Shown here piece after piece: positions 35,046 through 46,394 of a stretch of DNA of 64,000 nucleotides (the stretch's first letter is position 1; each line of letters starts with the position of its first letter). The position numbers were made by a program, and so were the translations under genes. The notes beneath the pieces are model-generated. The model searched no databases and was not told the DNA's origin. It saw only the letters and a list, made by a program, of their open reading frames with translations. Source of the DNA: Stomorhina lunata (taxonomy: Eukaryota; Arthropoda; Insecta; Diptera; Rhiniidae); the NCBI GenBank assembly GCA_933228675.1, contig OW121744.1, positions 24,144,640 through 24,208,639 on the forward strand, read 5' to 3'.

Positions 35046-35152
35046 ATAAATGAAATAAAATTCTTTGTTTAAAATTAATGAAATAAAATTCTTTGTTTAA
35101 AATTAATGAAATAAAATTCTTTGTTTAAAATTAATGAAATAAAATTCTTTGT
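35046..35152. repeat. 28-bp repeat, four copies
   Basis: AATGAAATAAAATTCTTTGT followed by TTAAAATT, four perfect consecutive copies with the last ending in CTTGTG. It is unrelated to the TATAGAAAATTTTT satellite. Confidence 0.9.
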
Positions 35153-36685
35153 CTTGTGCAGTTTTTTGAAAAAGCTAAGCAATTTTAATTTAATGGAGAA
35201 AAACTTTGAGAAAAACTTGAAATTCAAATTCATTCACAATAGCGACAATTAATTTATGTAATTACTTCTCCACATAAATTCAATAGGGATTACATTTTTA
35301 ATCTATTTAAATTAGAATGAACTGTTTTTTTTTAACAAAATTTAAATTCATTCACAATAGCGAAAGTAAAACGTATCTACATAAATTTAATAGGAAATAA
35401 ATTTGTAATATTAAAAATTTGGTTAAATAAAAATGATTAAGGTCCTGTGGTAACAAAAAATTTGTAACAATATCAAAAAATTTATTGTCAATTTAACATA
35501 AAATTTGTGTTGGAAAAGTAAAAAAAAAAGTTCAACAAACAAAAAACTAAGTCAAATTTTTACAAAGCAAAACTCTCATTTCTTTTTCAAAGATAGAAAT
35601 CAGTGAAAATCTTAAAAGAAAACTTATATAACTACCTATACTTACTATATATTGAAAGGAAAACTTTACATATGTATTTCTTTATTTACATAAGACAAAA
35701 GTTAAAAAAAAAATATAATTCATGTTAAGTTCAAGAAGAAAAATTAAAAAAACGTACTGTGTTTTCTTGTTGCCAAAATATATACAAAACACATAAATCT
35801 ACTACAAATAAAATTTGAGATATATAGAAAACAATATTTATATTATATATAAAAAATCGAGAAAATATATATATATACTTACACTTATATACTCCACATA
35901 ACATTCACCTACAAACAATTTTCAACATATATAAATTTAACATAAGCAAAATAGTTACATATTTGATAAAGAAAATTTTTTAAATATAATTTCTTTCGAT
36001 TTTTTTTAACGATAATGAAAAATAGTCAATTCTAAAATAAAATAATTTAAATTTTATTATACCTAAAATAAAAGAAATTATAGTTAAAAAATATTTCTCT
36101 ATTATTTAAAATCCCCCACCCTAATAACAACCAAATAATAGGCAACTTTAAAGGGTGAAATCATGTTAAAATGGAGTTAAAAAGGGAGTTTTGGGTTCGT
36201 TACTTAGAATTCACAGAAATTCTTAAAGTTTTTTGCCCCTATTGTGAATGAAAATTCCCTTAGAATTATAGTCTTTATGTTTTCATATTGTGAATCCTTA
36301 AAAATTTGGGATTTTTATTCACTTTAGAGGTTATTATACGTTTTTTCCCAAATTATATATTTTTAGGCTCAAAAACTGTTTCGATTTAGGACCATTCACA
36401 ATAGTTAACCATACAATTTTAATAAAAGTACTTGCCTATTTCACCTTATAACTTCTAAACTTTAAAATATATAAGAATAAAATAAATCTCATTTTATTTA
36501 TAAATATATCAACTTCCAAATGATACCAAAAATTTATATTTTTTTTTTGTCAATTTCTCCCGCTAAAACTGCTCTGCAGCCAAATCCTCCTTTTAATAAA
36601 ACTATGTGGACTACATGGATTTGGATGCGCTAAACTCAGATCCGTTGTCGGTTTTTTTCCATCAGATCTGGATTTTTTTTATGGG
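35153..36685. other. AT-rich non-coding stretch
   Basis: Apart from the dispersed ATTCACAATAG copies, only A/T-rich sequence is visible. A short pair near 36224-36300 carries the motif in reverse (ATTGTGAATGAAAATTCCCTTAGAA). Confidence 0.5.
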
Positions 36686-37081
36686 CGTGGCAAATTTTCC
36701 CCCTTAAATTAGTCAGGTACGGAGACCTATTTCGTCCTAACTCAAGAACGACTCATCCGATTTTCAAAATTAAAACACTTGAAGATGCATAACAAAATTG
36801 CATTTATTTTAGTCTAATGTAATTTTTCTGTATCTCTTATCGTTTTGGAGTTATTTAGAAATTAATGGAGAAAAAAAAATTTTTTCGTGCAAAATTCGTA
36901 ATTTTTTTTAGGTTAAAAATGTAATTAAAAAAAAAGATAAAGTAAAATTGGTAATCGGTAAATTGGTAATAAAATTCACATTTTTAAACCGATTTATGGT
37001 GTTTTAATTTTCGGATGAGTCGTTCTCGCGTTAGGAAGAAATAGGTCGTGGCAAATTTGTCCCCTTAAATTAGTCAGGTAC
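36686..37081. mobile_element. Inverted repeat of ~320 bp flanked by 35-bp direct repeats
   Basis: Arms at 36726-36778 and 36999-37045 (CCTATTTCGTCCTAACTCAA..., versus its complement) match over about 50 bp with few differences. Outside them, CGTGGCAAATTT(T/G)TCCCCCTTAAATTAGTCAGGTAC-like sequence is directly repeated at 36686-36720 and 37047-37081. The structure resembles a foldback or TIR element plus a long flank duplication. No ORF is present. Confidence 0.75.
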
Positions 37082-37211
37082 AATTTAAGGGGACATTTTT
37101 TAAATCAAATTAATCAAATCAAATTTTCATAAGTTCCATTCACAATAGCTTATAAACAGAGGATACAAGTTTTCTTTACTAAGTTTTTATTGGGACAAAA
37201 ATTTTACGTAT

Positions 37212-37545
37212 GGAGGATTTCACGTCAAGTGAGCGAACTTTTGAAATCGATGTCCAATTTGGATGAAAAGGGGGTTATATAAAAAAATAAAAAAGAAAAA
37301 ATTTGTAATTTAAACAAGATTGAAGAAATTGCCATATAATTTGTTTGGGACGAATTTTGCTTACACCAAGAACTAATAAGTTGCATGGATGAGAAGGAAC
37401 ACCTTTTTGGACAAAATGTCAAATTTTGTGCCCCTCTACCTCGGAAACCTTTTACCGATCTATCGATACTTTATATAGGACTAACCTTTCATCCAAAACG
37501 GAAGACATCGATTTTAAAACTTTAGCCTTTTGACGTGAAATCCCC
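37212..37545. mobile_element. 334-bp TIR element, TAT duplication
   Basis: The left end GGAGGATTTCACGTCAAGTG and its imperfect complement at the right end (TTTTGACGTGAAATCCCC) continue inward to ATCGATGTCC / GGAAGACATCGAT and TTGGATGAAA / TTTCATCCAAAA. TAT flanks both sides (37209-37211 and 37546-37548). The interior includes CCTCTACCTCGGAAACCTTT but no ORF of substance; the minus-strand frame at 37225-37422 is not convincing as a gene. Confidence 0.8.
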
Positions 37546-37548
37546 TAT

Positions 37549-38430
37549 ATTTATATAGAAATTTTTAAATATTAAGTTTTTATGATGATAAACTCGTTTC
37601 AAACTCTAAAACTCTTTGGACATTCACAATAGTTTTACAAAAATTAATGATTACATGTTTTTTTTTATTATTGTCTACGTTATTTTTTCTTTTTTTGAAT
37701 TGTCTTAATTGTTTAAGAAAATTTAATAAAATTTTTTTTAAAGTAAATGAACAAAAATTTCATTTCATTCACAATAACTTACTAAATGTTTATTGTCATA
37801 TTCGGTAGCCATTTAAGAGGCCTATGTCATTTTGTTTGAGATAAAATAGAAGCGTTTTTTAACAGTTCGCAGATATTTACAATAGTTTCTTCTTATTTAA
37901 ACTTTACAACCATTCACAATAGTTTATAAAATCTGTGTTTTTTTAAGATTATTTTAACTTATGGCTATTGTTTATGCTAAATAAATACACTTAACATTAT
38001 AAAGAAAATATTCTTTAAAGATTAATGTCAAGATTATCTTTCATTCACAGTAGTCTAGTAAAGGTTTGTTTTTTGGCTTCAGAACCTAGTTATGAAATGA
38101 ATTTGTTCAAGGATGTCTAGGTTTTTTTTTATCTAAAAGATATCTAAAAGATTACATTCAAAATGGAAAATATTTGAATGCTTGAAACATTTACATTACC
38201 GAAATAAAAATTCACAATAGTTCAGCCGATTTTAATACGCTTTGATCAAATTGATTTCTTAAATTCTAAATAAATTTAAAATATTCTGAAACTGAAACAA
38301 AATTCACAATTGTAAAAAAATGATTGAATAACTATTTTTTTCGCAATATTGAACTGTAAAACCATTCACGGTAGGTAATACAATTTTTCAATAGTTAATA
38401 AAATTTTGATGCCCTTTCCAATTTCAACGA
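37549..38430. other. AT-rich stretch with dispersed motif only
   Basis: Copies and variants of ATTCACAATAG at 37622, 37767, 37912, 38043, 38211, 38304 and 38363. No gene was seen. Confidence 0.5.
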
Positions 38431-38439
38431 CAATTCAAT

Positions 38440-39700
38440 TTAAAAATTTTGCACAGACACTTTTCACAACTTTATTTCGGGTTTATTTGCAACTTTAAGT
38501 TGTAAAACAATTCACAATAGTAAATATATGTGTATATCTTTCTCTACTTCAAAGATAATTCAATTTGAATAATTGGCACAGACATTATCTTTGGTATAAG
38601 AATGATACCTATACATTTTATTTGCTTATCGGAACAACTTTAAGCTGTAAAACAATTCACAATAGTTGATAACATCTTTATACCCTTCTCAACTTCAAAG
38701 ATTATTTAATTCAAAAATTTTCCTTTAGTAAAAAAAAGATACCTTTGATACTTTTTGGACCAAATCGGATAATTTTTCGGATTCATTTCCTATTTTCAAC
38801 TGTAAAACAATTCACAATAGTTGATAACATTTTTATACACTTTGCAACATCAAAGATAATTTTGTAAAATTTGGCATAGACATGTCTTTTGGTACAAGAA
38901 TCCACTATACTTTTTAGACCAAATCAGATCATTATTTCGGGTAGCTCCCATAGTACTGCCCTTCCGAAATAGAGTTTTTGGCTCTTTACAGCCACAAATT
39001 TAGTTGTATTTTAATAGAATTCAGAATAAATATTTTTTAATGTAACCAGAATAAGTGTTCCAAATTTTTTAAGAATTGACCCATATTTGACTGTACCTCC
39101 GATACAAGACAAACTCTCTAAAATCGGATAATCAAGAAAACGATTATTAATCTAAAGATAATAGAATTTGTTTTGCTAAAACTTTGCATAAATCTTTTGT
39201 CAACATAAATCAATAACCGAAATTTAACAACATTCGGTCCACATTTCACCCTAGCTCCCGTATTAGTCCCTATTCCGGAAATAAAGCCACAAAATTTGCA
39301 GAGATATGTCTCTAAGAACTAAGAAAAACTTGTAAGCCTTGTGGTGTAGGGTATCATTAATCAATAACCGAAATTTAACAACATTTGATCCACATTTAAC
39401 CCTATTAGACCCTATTCCGGAAATTAAGCTACAAAATTTGCATAGATATGTCTCTTAGAACTAAGAAAAACTTGTAAGCTTTGTAGTGTAGGGTACCATA
39501 AATTGATAACCGAAATTTAACAACATTTGGTCCACACTTAACCCTTTTATACCCTATTCCGGAAACTAAGCTACAAAATTTGCATAGATATGTCTCTTAG
39601 AACTAATAAAAACTTGCAACCTTTGTAGTGCAGGGTATTAAATAGTCTGGCTTGACAGGTTCAAGGATTTTCTTACTTGTCCTACTTTGAAGGTGTTCTA
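38440..39700. mobile_element. Old GTGGTGTAGGGTAT element with tandemly amplified tail
   Basis: The first part repeats about every 150 bp (CTGTAAAACAATTCACAATA, AAAGATAATT, GGCACAGACAT, near 38500, 38645 and 38800). The last part (39205-39640) is a ~145-bp tail in three tandem copies (ACCGAAATTTAACAACATT, CCCTATTCCGGAAA, ATAGATATGTCTCTTAGAAC, GGTGTAGGGTATCAT). It ends with GTCTGGCTTGACAGGTTCAA...CTTACTTGT, like the end of the 40.4 kb element. Non-autonomous; no ORF. Confidence 0.7.
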
Positions 39701-40357
39701 AAGAAATCAGGGATCTTATTCCCGAAACCTAAAACATTCTTGCGCAACACGCGTCTTTTCGTTAGAACACATCAATTATGTTCCTTAGCCATATCGTACG
39801 TCCCAGTGAAGTATTACCTGCCAATAGCAATATAGGATTATTTAAATCTAATACCGACGAACATCCTCCTTCACATAACCTATTTTCCTAGTTACATTAC
39901 AAAGCATACCATATGTAGGGCTCATCCCCTACGCACTAGGTCCCAATTTAAATAAAGACGTGAAACTTTTAAAATTTATACTTCTCTGAGTTTTCTGTAT
40001 AAACTTCTAAGGTCTTTTGGCAAATTTCAAAAAACTTAAAATGTTTCACTATTCACAATAGTGAACAATTATTCACAGTAGTGAAGCAGAAATCAGCTGA
40101 TTGACTTTTATAGTTTGTACTTCTCTGAATTTTCTATATAAACTTCTTAAGTTTTTATGAAAATTTAAACACATTTTAAAGTTTCATTATTCACAATAGT
40201 GAAAAATTAATCACAGTAAAGAAGCAGGAATCAGCTGATTGACCTTTCAACTTTTGTTAAGTAAAATCTTTTTCTTTAGAAAGAGTTTTTTTTTATCATA
40301 TTTAATTAAGAGGTTCTAAGAAAAGTTATATTTGAACTCTATTGTGAATATTTTCGA
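39701..40357. other. Mixed-composition stretch, then a local duplication
   Basis: 39700-39960 is unusually GC-balanced but no frame or family was recognised. At 39960-40250 two copies of a ~130-bp unit occur (TTTTATAGTTTGTACTTCTCTGA, ATTCACAATAGTGAA, CAGCTGATTGAC). Confidence 0.5.
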
Positions 40358-41110
40358 TTTTTATACCCTTCACCACCATAGGTGGAAAGGGTATTATATA
40401 TATATAGTATTATATACCAATAGGCTTAGAATCACTTTCTGAGTCGATTTAGCGATGTCCGTCCGTCCGTCCGTCTGGCTGGCTGGACCCCCATGTAAAC
40501 CTTGTAATCAAACTACAGGTCGCAATTCTAAAGATAATTTGATGAAATTTGGCACAGATCATTTGTTTGACAATGGGACCATGTCTATTGAAATCCGTCG
40601 AAATCGGTCCATTATTTATGGTACCTCTCATAGGTCCCACTTCCCGGAATTGATATATTGGCCACAAAAATCAATATTTTTTTACGAAATTTAAATCATA
40701 TACGGCTTATGTAAACCTAAATCACTGTACCAAATTTCGTTGAAATCAGTCCACATTTGACCATAGCTCCCATACAAAATCTTTTCTCAAAACGCACTAA
40801 ATGGGACTAAAAGGCTCGTAAATCCGAAGATAATGAGAATTTTAAGTTTATTTTTTGTATACATAATTTTTGTAACAACTGTAATCAAATCGCCAAATTT
40901 CGAGATCATCGGTCTACATTTGACCCTAGCTCTCATATAAGTCCAAATGACGGAAACAGCTTAAATGTATAAGTTTTGAGAATATATTTATATGATGGCA
41001 AAATTTAGCAAATATTTGTCTTTAATTAGTAAAAAGAACACCTTTGACCTTAGTGGTGAAGGGTATCGTATGGTCGGGCTTGACCGACTATAGCACTTTC
41101 TTACTTGTTT
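40358..41110. mobile_element. ~750-bp non-autonomous element with ATACCCTTCACCACYA ends
   Basis: Begins TTATACCCTTCACCACCATA and ends TTAGTGGTGAAGGGTATCGT followed by ATGGTCGGGCTTGACCGACT and CTTTCTTACTTGTTTT, so the termini are inverted repeats. A GTCC tetranucleotide run (40458-40472) lies near the left end. The internal phrases GAAATCGGTCCATT, TTTGACCATAGCTCCCAT and AAATTTGGCACAGATC occur in older copies at 16.1 and 38.4 kb. Elements with CCGT/GTCC runs and ACCCTTCACCA ends are common in fly genomes. Both-strand frames over 40449-40694 are not protein genes. Confidence 0.75.
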
Positions 41111-42385
41111 TCTTTCGAGCCTAGTCTTTTGAGTTGGGAAATGTATGATTTGGTAAAGACTTCTTTTAAACAATAATCGCAAATAGTTTAAACAAATTCC
41201 AATTCCAACTTTGACCCGCCTTAACATGAATTTACCCTGTATTTTATATAAACATATATAGTATATCAAAAGAAAGGTTATACAACATGATAATTGTACA
41301 ATAAGTATAGACATTTTAACTGGTCATTTAATAAAGTAAAGTTCAACAAAGAACCACTAACGATTTGTTAGGATTAAAAAAAAATATATATTGAAATATA
41401 TTAAGAAGAAATATAAGAATTTAAGGAAAAATTGTTAAAGTTTTTTAAAAAAAGAGGAAAAAAGTAAGAAAAAACCAAAACTAATAAAATAATTGTAAAA
41501 GTGTTTTAAATGTCAGCAGAATGTTTGTTATATACATGTGTTTGTTAAATGGTTATAAAATATATATAAAAAATAAAATAATTAACAAAATAAAATAAAA
41601 AAAACTGTTTGTTGTTGAAAATGATAACTTTAAAAATATATTAACAATAAATAATTTATAAAAAAAAGAAACACTAAAATCGTTCATACAAAAAAAAACC
41701 TAAATGTAGTTACTATAACAAAGAAACTCATAATTATTTCTAACTAAACATTATACTCAGAAAATGATAAACCTTTTTAACGGAAAACTTGATTTTTTTA
41801 TTCAAATTAATAGAACATTTTCCAAAATTACCCTAACGAATACGAGCTTAAAACCAGAAATTAAAAAAAAAAAATTTAGATTCTTTTAAAATTATTTTCT
41901 TTTAATTTCAATCAATTTTTTTTTTCTTATAAATTTTTGATAATTTTTTTTTTTCAAATTTTATGTTTTTTTATTAAATTTATTTTCAAAACATTTTGAA
42001 ATAATTTTTCTTGTATTCATATGAAGTTTTTGTCCTAGCACAGAAAGGCTGATTTCAAAATTTTTGCTTATTTAAAATGACAAGTTATTTTGAGCTATGA
42101 ATCTGTAACTTATTTATAATTGCAAAATTTTTCGTTTTTCTAAAAATCATCAACTCAATCTTTCGATTTTAAAGACATCCGAGATCTATGCTACTTTCAA
42201 TATATGTATTTCCATATTTTTTCAATAAAGCAAATAATAATCGAAATAATAAAAAGGGATACCTAAAAGCACGGAGAACAGAACAAAAAAATACTCGGCA
42301 GAGTTGCCGTTTTTTATACTTTTAACTAAAATAGGTATTTTTTTCAATGTGTAGTTCTAACGTTTTAAAAAGAAAAAGTTTTCTA
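41111..42385. other. AT-rich stretch, no gene seen
   Basis: Mostly A-rich low complexity up to 41760, then T-rich sequence. No coding, repeat or splice structure could be supported. Confidence 0.55.
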
Positions 42386-42386
42386 C

Positions 42387-43452
42387 TCCATATTTGTATC
42401 AAAAATTTTTCTATAGAAAATTTTTTAAATACAAAATTTTTCTATAGAAAATTTTTTCAACAAAAATTTTTTTGTCAAAAATTTTTCTATGAAAGACTTT
42501 TTATCAACAATTTTTCTATAGAAAATCTTTTATCAAAAATTTTTCTATAGAAATTTTTTTTAACAAAAATTTTTCTATAGAAAATTTGTTCAACAAAAAT
42601 TTTTCTATAGAAAATTTTTTCAACAAAAATTTTTCTATAGAAAATTTTTTTATCAAAAATTTTTCTATAGAAAATTTTTTTATCAAAAATTTTTCTATAG
42701 AAAATTTTTTTATCAAAAATGTTTCTATAGAAAATTTTTTTATCAAAAATTTTTCTATAGAAAATTTTTTTATCAAAAATTTTTCTATAGAAAATTTTTT
42801 TACCAAAAATTTTTCTATGGAAAATTTTTTTATCAAAAATTTTTCTATGGAAAATTTTTTTATCAAAAATTTTTCTGTAGAAAATTTTTTTATCACAAAT
42901 TTTTCTATAGAAAATTTTTTTTATCAAAAATTTTTCTATAGAAAATTTTTTTATCAAAAATTTTTCTATAGAAAATTTTTTTATCAAAAATTTTTCTATA
43001 GAAAATTTGTTCAACAAAAATTTTTCTATAGAAAATTTTTTTAACTAAAATTTTTCTATAGAAAATTTTTTTATCAAAAATTTTCTATAGAAAATTTTTT
43101 TATCAAAAATTTTCTATAGAAAATTTTTTTATCAAATATTTTTCTATAGAAAATTTTTTTATCAAAAATGTTTCTATAGAAAATTTTTTTATCAAAAATT
43201 TTTCTATAGAAAATTTTTTTATCAAAAATTTTTCTATAGAAAATTTTTTTATCAAAAATTTTTCTATAGAAAATTTTTTTATTAAAAATTTTCTATAGAA
43301 AATTTTTCCAACAAAAATTTTTCTATGGAAAATTTTTTCAACAAAAATTTTTTTATAGAAAATTTTTTCAACAAAAATTTTCTATAAAAAATTTTTCATC
43401 AAATATTTTTCTATAGAAAATTTTTTCATCAAATATTTTTCTATAGAAAATC
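42387..43452. repeat. 30-bp satellite with TTTTCTATAGAAAA palindrome
   Basis: About 35 units with core TATCAAAAATTTTTCTATAG followed by AAAATTTTTT. Units at 42640-43000 are nearly identical, while edges are more diverged, as expected from unequal exchange. The 30-bp period leaves frames open on both strands for up to 176 codons; these encode only Phe/Ile/Lys/Glu/Ser-type repeats and are not genes. Confidence 0.95.
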
Positions 43453-44340
43453 AAAATATGTAACAGACCAACTGCTTGCATTCAGCTTATTTTTAAAATA
43501 AACTTCTGTTTATTTTAAACATCTTGTGCCCTTCACTGTTTTAGAGTATACCCAGCTAGCAATTTGGTGATTGTGTACGATAATATCAGCAAAATGAGTC
43601 TTTTGGCATTCGTATAGATGATCAAAAACTGATTAATCAGCTTGATGATCTAAAAAAGATTCCAAAAAGACTCCTTAAAACGCTTAGAAAACGACTAGTT
43701 TATAAAAGCACAAACAATTCTTGCAGAATGTGTGCAGTCAAAATCTTATCGTGTAAACGATCCTAATACGACTGTTTTTTATGTTATTTGAATCAGTTTG
43801 GTGATCAAAAGAGACCACAAAAAGACTCAGAAAACGACTATTTGAAAGCAGAATGTGTGCAATCAGTTTGGCGATAAAAAAAAGTGTGATAACAGACTAA
43901 TAAACGCAAGCGACTAGTTAAAAAATAGCACAAACATTTTTAGGTGATAAAAAAATGCCACAGAAAGACTCGTATCTCATGATGGGTGATGTTGCTTAAT
44001 TGGTTAGCACGTCGACTACTAAGCATAACATATCATATTCAGCAGCCTAGGTTCGATCCTCGGTCTCGGCAACATCAATTTCTGTAATTATTAACGCAAC
44101 TTCACTGTTCTAAAAATAGATATACTGTGTTGAGAATTAAAAGCTTTATTTTTTTTTAACAAATCTAGCAAAGTGTGTGCAGTCATATTCTAATCAGCAA
44201 AACGAGTCATTAAAGACTCTTTTTCAAGAGTCGTATAAAGGGTACCATTTTCTCACACAAAAAGATCATTTTTGACTCATAAGTGATATCATAAATGATC
44301 ATTTTAATCGTGCAGTAAAGTCAAAAAAGAGGCAATAGAA
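43453..44340. other. Degenerate repeats around a tRNA-like sequence
   Basis: Phrases such as AATCAGTTTGGTGATCAAAA, GAATGTGTGCA(G/A)TCA and AAAAGACTC recur at 43560-43970 and 44160-44290, suggesting old units of about 100-130 bp. A tRNA-like segment sits between the two halves. Confidence 0.5.
43988..44076 (+). pseudogene. tRNA-like sequence (tRNA pseudogene or SINE head)
   Basis: GATGTTG (43988-43994) pairs perfectly with CAACATC (44070-44076) as an acceptor-like stem. TAATTGGTTAGCACG matches a D-arm/A-box pattern, and GGTTCGATCC (44050-44059) matches the T-loop/B-box core. The T stem is mismatched, the anticodon arm does not fold cleanly, and a TCTCGG duplication pushes the T arm six bases too far from the acceptor. 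It is therefore probably not a working tRNA, but either a pseudogene or part of a SINE. Confidence 0.55.
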
Positions 44341-44452
44341 GTAAAACAAAAAAAATTTGGAATTGAGACAATTCCTTTATCGCATCTTATGATAATATTT
44401 GTTAGAGGGAAAAATATTTTCAAATTTTACACGGTTTTTGAAAAGTAACCAA

Positions 44453-44543
44453 AACGGGTAAAAGGGGAGTTCATATAAAATTAAGTGCAAAATATATTGT
44501 TTATTTTGCACTTAATTATATATAAATTCCTCTTTTTCCCGTT
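44453..44543. repeat. 91-bp palindromic hairpin
   Basis: AACGGGTAAAAGGGGAGTTC... pairs with ...CCTCTTTTTCCCGTT. The central ATTAAGTGCAAAATA / TATTTTGCACTTAAT pairs perfectly around a 7-nt loop. Outer pairing has a few mismatches. It may be a small foldback element or a transcript hairpin. Confidence 0.8.
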
Positions 44544-45149
44544 TTAGAGACTTTACAAATATTTTTTTTTGTATTTTCCCATTTTTCTTGGAAGTACCTA
44601 AGACGGTTGGTAAGATATAGCAAATTTCCTTATTTTACTGGATATTTTAGTAAAAATTTATTAATGACAAAAAATTTGAGAAAAATTTTAGTTTTAAAAA
44701 TTAGATAGATTAGATAAAAATTGAAGTGCCAAAAATTATTTTTTTTTATTCACAAGTGCCAAAATTCGTCTCCCGTACCAGTTAAAATGGGGTATAATTA
44801 TATTTAAAAAAATCTTTTTTTTTCATTTAACTCGTCCCATTTTACCCCTTCGAAATGGTATTTAAAATATTTCCTTTTGTAAACTATTCTATGGTTATTT
44901 TTGAATTTTAACCTTTGTTGGATTAAAAGTGATTTATAAGGGCCATTTTAAAGGCTAATGCATAAAAATGCTAGATCAAAACATACAATTTTAAGGCAGA
45001 TGTACGTTGAAATAGAATCAAATTTATATACAATTTGTACACATAAAAAGTGGTACTTTTTGTATCCGTAACGTTTGTTGGGTTAAAAAAGAAAGCTTAA
45101 TTAAACTCAAACTCAAATAAACAAATTGGCCAAAAATTAAATTAAAAAA
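44544..45149. other. AT-rich stretch, no gene seen
   Basis: Contains short GGGGTAAAA / TTTTACCCC boxes (44793 and 44852) that recall the hairpin at 44453. Nothing codes. Confidence 0.5.
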
Positions 45150-45250
45150 CAAAGTCTGTTGTTATGCAATTTTTGAAAATTAAGAAAAATTACTAGAATC
45201 CTCTTAAAATTGCTAAAAAAAAAAGTTGTAATAAGAAAAAAATTTGTGAC

Positions 45251-45436
45251 CCTATTGCCGTTCTCAACTCAACTCAGTGTGGTTGTCTGCCAATAAACCC
45301 AATTTTCACTCAACCAAATAATTTTTTGATATTGCGGAACTAAAAAACATTGAGCTCTGCAATATCAAAAAATAATGTGGTTGGGTGAAAGTTGGGTCGA
45401 CTGGCAGGCGACCAAACTGAGTTGGGTTGAGAACTC
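45251..45436. mobile_element. Palindromic foldback element, copy 1
   Basis: Almost fully self-complementary over about 186 bp: CTATTGCCGTTCTCAACTCA at the left, its complement near the right end, with GGTTGTCTGCC / GGCAGGCGACC and ATTTTTTGATATTGC / GCAATATCAAAAAAT further in. The loop is only about 20 nt. No coding capacity. Confidence 0.9.
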
Positions 45437-45597
45437 CTTTTTTGAAAAGTATTTTTTTATATTTCCAAAAGTAATTGAAAGGTTAAATATAAAAAGGAAA
45501 AACAAAGTCTGTTGTTCTGCAGTTTTTGAAAATTTAGAAAAATTACAAGAAACCTCTTGAAATTGCTAGAAAAAAGTTTTAATAAGAAAACAATTGT

Positions 45598-45780
45598 TGC
45601 CCCTCAACTCAACTGAGTTTGGTTGTCTTCCAATCATTCCAATTTTCACTCCACCAAATAATTTTTTGATATCGCAGAACTAAAAAACATTGAGTTTCGC
45701 AATATTAAATATTAATTTAGTTTAGTGAAAGTTGGGTCGACTGGCAAGCGATCAAACTAAGTTGAGTTGAGAACGGCAAT
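45598..45780. mobile_element. Palindromic foldback element, copy 2
   Basis: Same family as 45251 with more mismatches between arms (for example CAATCATTCCAATTTTCACT against AGTGAAAGTTGGGTCGACTG). It ends GTTGAGTTGAGAACGGCAAT. Confidence 0.85.
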
Positions 45781-46394
45781 TTTGAAAAGTACATTTTGAA
45801 AAGTACCAAAAAGTTCAAATAATATCTTAAAACCCTTTTAGTATCAAATGAATATATTTTAAAAGCCAATATAAATAAAGTAATATTAAAATCATTTTGA
45901 GTACTTTTTGCATATTATCTCTTTCGGGGTTATAAAGGGCTAGTAAAGGAGGTGTTCGAAAAAGTTTAAAAAATAATATTCATTCATGATTGTTCAGACT
46001 TAAGTGCTAGATTTTATATGCAATTTTAAGGTTTGGTACCTCTACATTTAGGACATTTAAAACAAAAAAAACGTATTTTTAAAACCTTTTTTGTGCCCTT
46101 CAAAACTTTTTCAAAAATTTAGATAATCTAATTAATTTAAAAGTTATGAAACTTATCTTTGGCCTTAAATCGGGACTAATTAAGTTTACAAATATAAAAT
46201 ATTTCAGGTTTGGTACCTTTAGGACTGAGAAGGTCATTTAAAAGGGAATTTTGTAAATTCGACATTTATGGTTTGAAAAGGCGCAACTTTTTAAATTTTT
46301 TTTTTTAAATAAAGGTATACCCTTATCTGAAGATGATTTATTTATAGATCTTGTAGCCCAGGGGTGGGTAAGCATGATTTCAATATTTTCTATC

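Larger units (their letters stand above)
34469..40199 (+). repeat. Dispersed ATTCACAATAG motif, irregular spacing
   Basis: The 11-mer, or ATTCACAATAG less its first base, was read at 34469, 34584, 34882, 35011, 35232, 35350, 36394, 37139, 37622, 37912, 38211, 38510, 38655, 38810, 40051 and 40189, and there are variants (CACAGTAG, CACAATAA, CACGGTAG) in between. Copies also occur within the 31.0-33.2 kb tandem repeats (for example 31203). Spacings range from about 115 to over 1,000 bp and the flanks differ, so this is not a simple tandem array. A few reverse copies (CTATTGTGAAT) lie near 36239, 36287 and 40339. I saw none outside about 31-40.4 kb. Confidence 0.8.
45150..45850. repeat. ~350-bp tandem duplication, each copy with a foldback
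   Basis: AACAAAGTCTGTTGTT(A/C)TGCA and the following ~100 bp at 45150-45250 recur at 45500-45600, each followed by a palindromic foldback (45251-45436 and 45598-45780). The foldback was present before the duplication. The 45375-45560 frame crosses the foldback and is not a gene. Confidence 0.85.

Noticed and set aside
40449..40694. Overlapping frames on both strands with RTDGR-like text
   Set aside because: Arise from the GTCC tetranucleotide run and element sequence at the start of a non-autonomous repeat.
42487..43044. Long overlapping reading frames on both strands (up to 176 codons)
   Set aside because: They run through a 30-bp satellite whose period is a multiple of three; the peptides are monotonous Phe/Ile/Lys/Ser/Glu repeats without a coding signature.
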